Source of the DNA: Mageeibacillus sp. UBA3708
GTDB taxonomy: Bacteria; Bacillota; Clostridia; Saccharofermentanales; Saccharofermentanaceae
Length of the DNA: 6,115 nt
Assembly: GCA_002371375.1 (NCBI GenBank)
Contig: DFIB01000235.1
Location: 1-6,115 of the forward strand
Direction of reading: 5' to 3'
In this document: positions 1 through 4,889 of the stretch, piece by piece
Layout of the letters: each line of letters begins with the position of its first letter
Position numbering within the stretch: position 1 is the first letter of the stretch
Translations under genes and position numbers: made by a program
Notes under the pieces: generated by a model
What the model was told of the DNA's origin: nothing
What the model saw: only the letters and a program-made list of their open reading frames with translations
Database searches by the model: none

Positions 1-61
1 GAGGACGGAGACGGCGGGACCTGCCGTTCTGGCGATGATAATGTACGAGACGGAGATGTGA
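1..61 (+). CDS. rsmE: RsmE-type 16S rRNA (uracil-1498-N3)-methyltransferase, C-terminal end only
   Basis: Only the last 19 codons are in the window; they read in frame from base 2 to a TGA at 59-61 and give RTETAGPAVLAMIMYETEM. The RTETA start matches the conserved RILRTETA segment near the C-terminus of RsmE, a SPOUT-fold, SAM-dependent enzyme that methylates N3 of U1498 in 16S rRNA. In that family this segment belongs to the trefoil knot that binds SAM, and it is followed by a short helix ending the protein, as here. The other two forward frames either hit a stop or run into the next gene without a plausible protein. The stop lies within a few bases of the next gene's start, so the two are probably co-transcribed. 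The call rests on a short but characteristic motif; the catalytic body is outside the window. Confidence 0.75.
   Translation, partial: RTETAGPAVLAMIMYETEM
52..55 (+). promoter_or_regulatory. Ribosome binding site deciding the HAD gene start
   Basis: GGAG at 52-55 is 8 bases before ATG 64 but only 2 bases before the GTG at 58. Normal spacing therefore favours ATG 64, even though the GTG would form a GTGA overlap with the upstream stop. The site lies inside the end of the upstream reading frame. Confidence 0.55.
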
Positions 62-63
62 GA

Positions 64-720
64 ATGAGGGATTTTAAAGCGGCTGTCTTTGATATGGACG
101 GGGTTATTTTCGATTCGGAGAGAGCAGTTATCGAGTGCTGGAAGCAGATCGCGCCACAGTATGGGATAACTGACATAGAGACCCACTGTATCGCGGCAAC
201 GGGCCTGAATGAGGAGGCAACGAGGCGCATTTTCAAAGAACAGTACGGGGACGAACTGCCTTATGACGAGATGCGCGCTGCGAGGAGAGCCATTTTTATG
301 GAGAGGTTTGATAAGGGACTTGTGCCGGTGAAGGATGGAGCGAGGGAATTGCTTCAGTATCTCAAGGAAAGCGGCTACAAAGTCGCACTGGCATCCTCCA
401 CGTCGGAGGGGACGGTCAGGCGAGAGCTGGGAATGACCGGATTGCTGGAGTATTTCGATTTTATAATAGGTGGTAACAATGTTACACACAGTAAACCGGA
501 CCCTGAGATCTTCCTCAAAGCGATGGCGGGACTTGGCGTTGATCCGGAAGAATCGATCGTTATCGAAGATTCGTATAACGGGGTCAGGGCAGGTCACGCA
601 TCGGGCGCTTTCGTGGTGATGGTCCCGGATCTTCTGCCGCCGACGGACGAGATATTGCCTCTGACGGATATGGTGGCGGAGTCTCTTACGGAGCTGCTTG
701 AAAGGATAAAGGGAGGATGA
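64..720 (+). CDS. HAD superfamily hydrolase, beta-phosphoglucomutase-like (subfamily IA)
   Basis: A 218-residue cytoplasmic protein, normal length for a single-domain HAD phosphatase with an alpha-helical cap. All four HAD motifs are visible: motif I DMDGVIFDS (nucleophile D10, acid/base D12), motif II at the end of the strand VALASS (S111/S112), motif III lysine K144 in HSKPDPEIF, and motif IV VIEDS (E168, D169) binding Mg2+. The helical cap lies between motifs I and II (about residues 17-85), as in beta-phosphoglucomutase and phosphoglycolate-phosphatase relatives. Family members dephosphorylate or isomerise small sugar phosphates or other phosphometabolites; the substrate cannot be told from sequence. 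ATG 64 was chosen over GTG 58 because of ribosome-binding-site spacing and because these proteins normally start a few residues before motif I. The gene follows rsmE without a gap and overlaps the next gene by ATGA, so it is mid-operon. Confidence 0.9.
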   Translation: MRDFKAAVFDMDGVIFDSERAVIECWKQIAPQYGITDIETHCIAATGLNEEATRRIFKEQYGDELPYDEMRAARRAIFMERFDKGLVPVKDGARELLQYLKESGYKVALASSTSEGTVRRELGMTGLLEYFDFIIGGNNVTHSKPDPEIFLKAMAGLGVDPEESIVIEDSYNGVRAGHASGAFVVMVPDLLPPTDEILPLTDMVAESLTELLERIKGG

Positions 721-2069
721 GTGAGTTTATTGCCGATACGCTGAAATGCCCGCACTGCGCAGCCAATCTGAAATTTGACGGTACCAGCGGCAAGTCCGTG
801 TGCAGCTTTTGCGGAAGCGAGTTCGACCCGCAGCTGCTGCGGCTGAGTTTTGCTTTCGAGAATAAGTCGGATGAGAGTGAGATAGAAGACTCCGACAGGC
901 AGGAGATCACATGTAATTCCTGCGGCGCCACAGTCATCACGGATGATAACACTTCTGCCGCGTTCTGCTGTTACTGCGGGTCTCCGGCGCTCGTCGGACA
1001 TAGGCTGAGAAGAGAGTTCAGGCCCGACTTTATCATCCCGTTTAAGCTGACGAGGGAAGAGGCCGAGGCGAAGTTCATGGAGTGGGGCAAGACGAACAAG
1101 TACATCCCCTCTGACTTCATGGACAAAGAAAATATCAAAAAATTGACGCCGCTCTATGTTCCGTTCTGGTTGGTCGATTCCAAGTGCGATGCGGAGTTTT
1201 ACGGAACCGGCAAAGTATACGACCGGCCGGGACACAAGAAGAGCGTGTTCAACATTCAGCGCAATATCAAGTTCAGCCTCAGGCGAGTTCCTTTCGTGGG
1301 CGCCAAGAAGATGAACCGCCTTCTGATGGAGGCTGTCGAGCCGTTCGATTACAGCGAGATGGTGCCTTATAACGACGCATATCTGCCGGGTTACTATGCC
1401 GAGCGGTATAACCTCAGACCTTCCGATATGGCACAGAATGTAATCTGGCGCCTCGAAAGCTATGCCCGTCAGAGTGGCAAAGCAATGAGCTTCGAGTATG
1501 ATGACGTCGAATTGACGGACGGCTATATAGACATAAGTGAATGTAAATACAGCTACGCTCTTCTTCCCATATGGTTCCTGAATTATCAGAGTGAGGGCGT
1601 TTATCACGGCTTCGCGATCAACGGTCAGACTGGTGAAGCATGCGGCAAGCTCCCTTACAGCAGATTCAAAAGGATGCGGGCCCTCGCTCTCTGCATCATG
1701 AAGTGGCTCGTGCTTCCGATGTCGGTGCTCCTGGCGCTTCTTATAGCATCATCGCCTCCGGGACTACTCTATCTGGGCGGCCCCAAAATCTCTCCGGGGG
1801 TCTTCAGGCTGACGACATATTTCATGTATTTCATCATATTTGCCGGGATCGGAGTGGCATATGCATTCTTAAGGATATTCCGCAGAAAGCTCAAGGAGAC
1901 GACGAACCCGATAGATGAAGAACCGGACCTCTCGCAATACTACGATACTACACAGAAGTCCCAAATGACACGGGATGATGATTTTGCCTGGATCTCCTCC
2001 TTGTCTGAGGAGGAAGAGAAATATCTGATCCGGAAGAAGATGTACAAGTGGATCGATAAGCACTTTTGA
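717..2069 (+). CDS. Double zinc-ribbon protein with two C-terminal membrane segments, function unknown
   Basis: A 450-residue protein. Two Cys4 zinc ribbons come first: C11-x2-C14 with C29-x2-C32, and C66-x2-C69 with C84-x2-C87. A conserved soluble region of about 210 residues follows, with YVPFWLVD (147-154), EPFDY (208-212), LLPIWFLNY (282-290) and NGQTGE (302-307). Two hydrophobic helices lie at about 322-345 and 366-385, then a charged C-terminal tail rich in Asp, Glu and Lys. I recognise this architecture from Clostridia proteins usually labelled TFIIB-type zinc ribbon proteins; that label reflects the ribbon fold only and I know of no proven role. A transcription-factor function is unlikely with paired membrane helices. 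The short hairpin would probably leave both ends in the cytoplasm. The ATG sits inside the stop of the HAD gene (ATGA, 717-720). A purine-rich GGGAGG abuts the ATG and an AAAGGA lies 10 bases upstream, suggesting translational coupling. Confidence 0.8.
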   Translation: MSEFIADTLKCPHCAANLKFDGTSGKSVCSFCGSEFDPQLLRLSFAFENKSDESEIEDSDRQEITCNSCGATVITDDNTSAAFCCYCGSPALVGHRLRREFRPDFIIPFKLTREEAEAKFMEWGKTNKYIPSDFMDKENIKKLTPLYVPFWLVDSKCDAEFYGTGKVYDRPGHKKSVFNIQRNIKFSLRRVPFVGAKKMNRLLMEAVEPFDYSEMVPYNDAYLPGYYAERYNLRPSDMAQNVIWRLESYARQSGKAMSFEYDDVELTDGYIDISECKYSYALLPIWFLNYQSEGVYHGFAINGQTGEACGKLPYSRFKRMRALALCIMKWLVLPMSVLLALLIASSPPGLLYLGGPKISPGVFRLTTYFMYFIIFAGIGVAYAFLRIFRRKLKETTNPIDEEPDLSQYYDTTQKSQMTRDDDFAWISSLSEEEEKYLIRKKMYKWIDKHF

Positions 2070-2096
2070 CGGAGTGGGAGAGAGTGTGTCCGGTGC

Positions 2097-2132
2097 GCAA
2101 AGTGCGGTGTGGAGTACTTTGCTAAATTAATT
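2097..2132 (+). terminator. Possible terminator of the rsmE-HAD-zinc ribbon operon
   Basis: GCAAAGTGC (2097-2105) can pair with GTACTTTGC (2114-2122) around an 8-base loop, giving 9 pairs including one G-U. The G-U exists only if the plus strand is transcribed; on the minus strand it becomes C-A. The hairpin starts 28 bases after the stop at 2069. The tail TAAATTAATT is AT-rich but lacks a proper T run, so this may be a weak terminator or only an mRNA-stabilising hairpin. Confidence 0.45.
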
Positions 2133-2140
2133 CCGGGAAA

Positions 2141-2350
2141 CTGATTTGCCTGCACAAGTAGTCTGCATACGCAGTATACTTACCCGCTACAGTCCTCAGT
2201 TTGACGCCCGCAGCTTGCATCATATAAACCTTGAAGGTGCTCATCCCGGCGCCAAACCTGCGGAAGTCCGCCCGCAATCTGTTGCGGGCTTCACCGGGCG
2301 GGGCTTTGACGCCCGGAACGACTTGCTCTGCCTGACACTCTGCCAGGCAA
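2141..2350 (-). ncRNA. Candidate structured noncoding RNA, class not identified
   Basis: No credible protein is encoded here, yet the stretch is packed with stems. On the minus strand they are, in 5' to 3' order: 2349-2341/2337-2329 (9 pairs, loop GAG); a closing stem 2326-2321/2159-2154; and inside it 2316-2310/2300-2294 (7 pairs), 2289-2282/2277-2270 (8 pairs, loop CAGA), 2214-2210/2190-2186 (5 pairs) and a small hairpin around 2180-2160. Three of these stems contain a pair that is G-U on the minus strand but A-C on the plus strand (2343/2335, 2326/2154, 2211/2189), which favours minus-strand transcription. One weaker stem (2236-2240/2249-2253) favours plus. The multibranched, compact 200-base design resembles large bacterial structured RNAs; raiA-class RNA is one candidate, but I cannot match a consensus from memory. 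No clear promoter of its own is seen, so it could be cut from, or read through from, the cell-wall-binding gene upstream on the same strand. Confidence 0.55.
2200..2315. repeat. 11-base direct repeat within the candidate RNA
   Basis: TTTGACGCCCG occurs at 2200-2210 and again at 2305-2315. On the minus strand the repeat reads CGGGCGTCAAA. One copy forms the 5' arm and loop of the 7-pair stem 2294-2316; the other lies mainly in the loop of the stem 2186-2214. Either copy could pair with CGCCCG at 2295-2300, so the two copies may compete. Confidence 0.6.
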
Positions 2351-2364
2351 CACCTGCTCCTTGC

Positions 2365-2440
2365 TGCACTGAACAAAAATCTCATTTGCACTGAACAGAT
2401 TTCAGCGTTAACATCCGTTTTGTTCAGTGCCGGACTTAAC
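2365..2440. repeat. Trio of complementary repeats (two direct, one inverted) with a hairpin loop
   Basis: TGCACTGAACA occurs at 2365-2375 and 2387-2397, exactly 22 bases apart. The inverted copy TTTTGTTCAGTGC is at 2418-2430 and is perfectly complementary over 13 bases to 2366-2378 and over 10 bases to 2388-2397. The inverted copy is precisely the 13-base loop of an imperfect hairpin formed by 2407-2417 and 2431-2440 (GTTAA with TTAAC, CCG with CGG). Transcribed from the minus strand this lies just after the stop of the cell-wall-binding gene and just before the candidate RNA. It could be a terminator, a processing site, a protein-binding site or a switch. Confidence 0.65.
2388..2430 (-). terminator. 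Possible terminator of the cell-wall-binding gene
   Basis: On the minus strand, starting 14 bases after the stop codon at 2445-2447, GCACTGAACA (2430-2421) can pair with TGTTCAGTGC (2397-2388) around a 23-base loop. The downstream run ATTTTT (2380-2375) is 7 bases away from the stem, too far for a textbook intrinsic terminator. Listed as the best candidate only. Confidence 0.3.
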
Positions 2441-2444
2441 GAAG

Positions 2445-3461
2445 TTACATTGCTTTCTTGTAATGGCCGTTTGCATCAAACGTGTACTTGATGCCGTCGA
2501 TCTCGAGCGTTGTGTTTGCTGCCATTACACCTTCGCAGTCGAAGTAATACCACTGCTTGCCGATCTTCTGCCAGCGGTCTTCGACCATTGCGCCTGAGGA
2601 CGTGAAATAATAGTAACACCCGTCTAACTGCACCCATCCGGTCTGCATCTGACCGGATTCAAGGAAATAGTATGTTTTCCCGTCGAGCCCTGCCAGGCCT
2701 GTTGTCATTACTCCTTCAGGGTCGAAGTAATACCACTTCTTGCCGATCTTCTGCCAGCAGTATTCGGCCCTGGCTCCGGAGGAGGTGAAGTAATAGTAAC
2801 ACCCGTCTAACTGCACCCATCCGGTCTGCATCTGACCTGATTCACGGAAATAGTACGTTTTCCCGTCGAGCCCTGCCAGGCCTGTTATCATTACTCCTTC
2901 AGGGTCGAAGTAATACCACTTCTTGCCGATCTTCTGCCAGCCGGTCTGCATCTGTCCGCCCGCGTTGAAATAGCGGTAATACCCGTCTAACTGCACCCAG
3001 CCGGTCTGCATCTGTCCGGATTCGAGGAAATAGTATTTTTCTCCGTCGAGTTCTGACATGCCGGTCTCCATTATTCCATCAGTGTCGAAGTGATACCATT
3101 GCTTGCCAATCCTCTGCCAGCCGGTCTGCATCTGTCCGCTTGTGTTGAAATAAAAGTAGAACCCGTCTGTCTGCACCCAGCCGGTCTGCATGACACCTGT
3201 CGAATCGAAGTAATATGTGTGTCCGCCGAGCTCTTTAAAGTCAGTGACTCTGTTTCCGTCGGAATCGTAGAAATACCATTTGCCCGAGATCTTTATCCAG
3301 CCGTGTTTGACGTCCGCGTCGCCTGTTACTACCTCAGTCTCATAGTCCTCACGTGCCGGACTGTCTGCCATAACGTTCACTGCAAGACCTGCAAGACAAC
3401 AACCCGTCAGCACTGCCGTAATCAACCCTCTCAATATCTTCCCAAACCTTAAATTGTGCAT
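2445..3461 (-). CDS. Exported cell-wall-binding (choline-binding-like) repeat protein
   Basis: A 338-residue protein with an N-terminal export signal (basic start R5, K8, R11; hydrophobic 13-31) and a VMA site predicting cleavage after A32. After an acidic linker (33-52) the rest consists of about 14 repeats of roughly 20 residues with the CW_binding/choline-binding pattern: GKxWYYFDxxG followed by xMxTGW. Such repeats stack as beta-hairpins in a solenoid and bind choline teichoic acids or other wall glycans through aromatic residues. No catalytic domain, LPXTG motif or extra membrane helix is present, so it is probably a wall-attached surface protein or adhesin-like decoration, not a lytic enzyme. 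Repeats follow an A-B-C order with a 60-residue period; residues 176-235 and 237-296 are nearly identical. LTGC at 18-21 also fits a lipobox. The ATG is set by AGGAGG 6 bases upstream. It is divergent from hisS. Confidence 0.88.
   Translation of the reverse strand: MHNLRFGKILRGLITAVLTGCCLAGLAVNVMADSPAREDYETEVVTGDADVKHGWIKISGKWYFYDSDGNRVTDFKELGGHTYYFDSTGVMQTGWVQTDGFYFYFNTSGQMQTGWQRIGKQWYHFDTDGIMETGMSELDGEKYYFLESGQMQTGWVQLDGYYRYFNAGGQMQTGWQKIGKKWYYFDPEGVMITGLAGLDGKTYYFRESGQMQTGWVQLDGCYYYFTSSGARAEYCWQKIGKKWYYFDPEGVMTTGLAGLDGKTYYFLESGQMQTGWVQLDGCYYYFTSSGAMVEDRWQKIGKQWYYFDCEGVMAANTTLEIDGIKYTFDANGHYKKAM
2574..2936 (-). repeat. Two near-identical 180-base tandem blocks inside the cell-wall-binding gene
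   Basis: Bases 2757-2936 and 2574-2753 encode 60-residue blocks (residues 176-235 and 237-296), separated by one Trp codon. I count six amino-acid differences, four of them in the last six residues of the block. Long stretches are identical at the DNA level, pointing to a recent in-frame duplication of one A-B-C triplet of wall-binding repeats. Confidence 0.85.
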
Positions 3462-3467
3462 TGTGCG

Positions 3468-3475
3468 CCTCCTGA
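3468..3475 (-). promoter_or_regulatory. Strong ribosome binding site of the cell-wall-binding gene
   Basis: On the minus strand TCAGGAGG (3475-3468) is an eight-base match to the anti-Shine-Dalgarno end of 16S rRNA and lies 6 bases before ATG 3461-3459. It fixes the start codon and suggests high translation. Confidence 0.85.
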
Positions 3476-3490
3476 CAAATTATATACTTC

Positions 3491-3519
3491 ATTCTACTCC
3501 TTTTCGGGTATCCCGTCAC
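3491..3519 (-). promoter_or_regulatory. Probable sigma-A-type promoter of the cell-wall-binding gene
   Basis: On the minus strand the -35 element GTGACG (3519-3514, 4 of 6 consensus) is followed after exactly 17 bases by the -10 element TAGAAT (3496-3491, 5 of 6). Transcription would start near 3484, giving a leader of about 23 bases with the ribosome binding site intact. A perfect TATAAT at 3484-3479 is also present, but it would place the start inside the ribosome binding site and has no good -35. The -35 lies inside a palindromic repeat, so a regulator may act here. Confidence 0.6.
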
Positions 3520-3537
3520 GGGCTATCCCGTCACGGG
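3505..3537. promoter_or_regulatory. Tandem palindromic repeat, candidate operator
   Basis: TATCCCGTCACGGG occurs at 3509-3522 and 3524-3537, 15 bases apart. Each copy contains the palindrome CCCGT-C-ACGGG. With CGGG at 3505-3508 the segment is an alternating series of five CGGG/CCCG half-sites spaced 3-4 bases apart. The proximal copy covers the -35 of the cell-wall-binding gene; the distal copy ends 12 bases before the -35 of hisS. This arrangement fits binding sites for a dimeric regulator, though a simple slippage duplication of the -35 region is also possible. Confidence 0.5.
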
Positions 3538-3549
3538 AAGCTGCCGTGC

Positions 3550-3578
3550 TTGCCGATAAAGCCTTTTTGTCATATAAT
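3550..3578 (+). promoter_or_regulatory. Sigma-A-type promoter of hisS-aspS
   Basis: TTGCCG (3550-3555, 4 of 6 consensus) and a perfect TATAAT (3573-3578) are separated by 17 bases. Transcription would begin near 3585, about 28 bases before the hisS ATG, leaving room only for the ribosome binding site AAGGAG (3601-3606). The leader is too short for a T-box or attenuator. Confidence 0.8.
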
Positions 3579-3612
3579 ACCTGATTAGCATATTAATAAT
3601 AAGGAGAACTGC

Positions 3613-4869
3613 ATGAGATACGCAGCACAGAAGGGCACGAAGGATATACTGCCTGCTGAGATTTACAAGTGGCACAAGGCTGAGAGAGTATTTGCCGGTG
3701 TATGCCATGATTTCGGATATGAGGAGATAAGGATACCGACATTTGAGCAGACGGATCTGTTTCAGCGGGGAGTCGGTGATACAACTGATGTTGTTACGAA
3801 GGAGATGTACACTTTTAATGATAAAGGCGGGAGGAGCATCACTCTGAGACCCGAGGGTACTGCCGGAGTCGTAAGAAGCTATATCGAGAACGGCATGGCG
3901 TCGCTTCCGAGCCCCGTCAGGATGTTCTACAACATTACGGCGTTCAGATATGAGAAGATGCAGAAGGGCAGGATGCGTGAGTTTCACCAGTTCGGCCTCG
4001 AGGCGTTCGGAAGTGAAGGACCTTCGATAGATGCAGAGATAATCAGCGTGGTTGACATCTTTTTCAGGAAGATGGGGATTAAGAATATCGCGCTTCATAT
4101 CAATTCCATCGGATGTCCGGTATGCAGGAACAAGTATAATGAGATGCTCAAGGATTACTTCAGGCCTCATGTGGATACGATGTGTGAGGACTGCAGGGCC
4201 AGATTTGAGAAGAATCCTCTCAGGATGATAGACTGCAAGATCGACGGGGAGAAGGATGTCGTCAGGAATGCTCCCAGACTCATCGATCATCTCTGTGATG
4301 ACTGCAGGGCGCATTTTGAAGGACTCAAGAGCAGACTGGACGCAGTAGGCATCAAGTACGAGATAGATCCCAACATCGTAAGAGGCCTTGATTATTATAC
4401 GAGAACGGTGTTCGAATTCGTCTCGGAGAACGTCGGAACACAGGGCACTATCTGCGGCGGCGGAAGATACGACGGGCTCGTGGAGAACTGCGGCGGCGCA
4501 CCTACGCCCGGAATAGGTTTCGCGATGGGAGTGGAGAGGTTCCTGCTCGAGGCGGAAGCGCAGGGCATCAGCTTCGAGGAGAATGACAGCGTTAAGATAT
4601 ATCTGGCCGGCATGAGCGATGCTGCAAACACAAAGATCGCGAAGATATGCTATGACCTGAGGCTTAACGGTATAGGATGTGAGACCGATCTCATGAACAG
4701 ATCGTTCAAGGCGCAAATGAAGTATGCAGGCAAGTCCGGCATCCCTTATCTTGCGGTTATAGGTGATGACGAACTGGCTTCGGGTCAGGTCAACATTAAG
4801 AAGATGGAAGACGGAACGGTAACGCCCGTTGAGCTCGATAAGATCGCTGATTTTCTGACAGCAAAATAA
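3613..4869 (+). CDS. hisS: Histidine--tRNA ligase
   Basis: A 418-residue class II synthetase that charges tRNA-His with histidine using ATP, in the cytoplasm; length is normal for bacterial HisRS. Class II signatures are clear: TLRPEGTA (77-84), motif 2 around FRYEKMQKGRMREFHQFG (111-128), the two histidine-specific signatures VRGLDYYTRTVFEF (256-269) and GGGRYDGL (282-289), and motif 3 GIGFAMGVERFLL (300-312). The insertion domain carries CPVC (168-171), CEDC (191-194), C208 and CDDC (228-231), cysteine pairs common in bacterial HisRS. The C-terminal anticodon-binding domain spans about 327-418. ATG 3613 is supported by AAGGAG 6 bases upstream and by the usual N-terminus with KGTKDILP (7-14). 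It is first in an operon with aspS, an arrangement common in Bacillota, and has its own promoter. Confidence 0.97.
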   Translation: MRYAAQKGTKDILPAEIYKWHKAERVFAGVCHDFGYEEIRIPTFEQTDLFQRGVGDTTDVVTKEMYTFNDKGGRSITLRPEGTAGVVRSYIENGMASLPSPVRMFYNITAFRYEKMQKGRMREFHQFGLEAFGSEGPSIDAEIISVVDIFFRKMGIKNIALHINSIGCPVCRNKYNEMLKDYFRPHVDTMCEDCRARFEKNPLRMIDCKIDGEKDVVRNAPRLIDHLCDDCRAHFEGLKSRLDAVGIKYEIDPNIVRGLDYYTRTVFEFVSENVGTQGTICGGGRYDGLVENCGGAPTPGIGFAMGVERFLLEAEAQGISFEENDSVKIYLAGMSDAANTKIAKICYDLRLNGIGCETDLMNRSFKAQMKYAGKSGIPYLAVIGDDELASGQVNIKKMEDGTVTPVELDKIADFLTAK

Positions 4870-4889
4870 GAATATTGGAGGAATACATA

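Noticed and set aside
58..60. GTG as the start of the HAD gene, forming a GTGA overlap with the upstream stop
   Set aside because: The GGAG is only 2 bases away, too close. ATG 64 has 8-base spacing and gives the usual HAD N-terminus. The GTG cannot be fully excluded.
473..486. GTAACAATGTTAC palindrome inside the HAD gene as an operator
   Set aside because: It lies in the middle of a coding region far from any promoter; a chance palindrome is the simpler explanation.
594..1607. A 337-codon open frame on the minus strand, antisense to the HAD end and zinc-ribbon gene
   Set aside because: It has no recognisable domain and lies over a gene with clear zinc ribbons and conserved motifs. Long antisense frames are common in genes with this codon bias.
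2294..2316. The 7-pair GC hairpin as an intrinsic terminator
   Set aside because: No T run follows on either strand, and it is embedded among further stems.
2122..2391. Minus-strand 89-codon frame in the convergent intergenic region
   Set aside because: It is rich in Arg and Cys with no family resemblance and runs straight across the stems of the candidate RNA. RNA structure explains the sequence better.
2146..2394. Plus-strand 82-codon frame in the same intergenic region
   Set aside because: It begins without a ribosome binding site and overlaps the same stem-rich block; its composition does not look like a protein.
3479..3484. Perfect TATAAT on the minus strand as the main -10 of the cell-wall-binding gene
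   Set aside because: No -35 at 16-18 bases, and the start point would fall inside the ribosome binding site. TAGAAT at 3491-3496 with GTGACG fits better.
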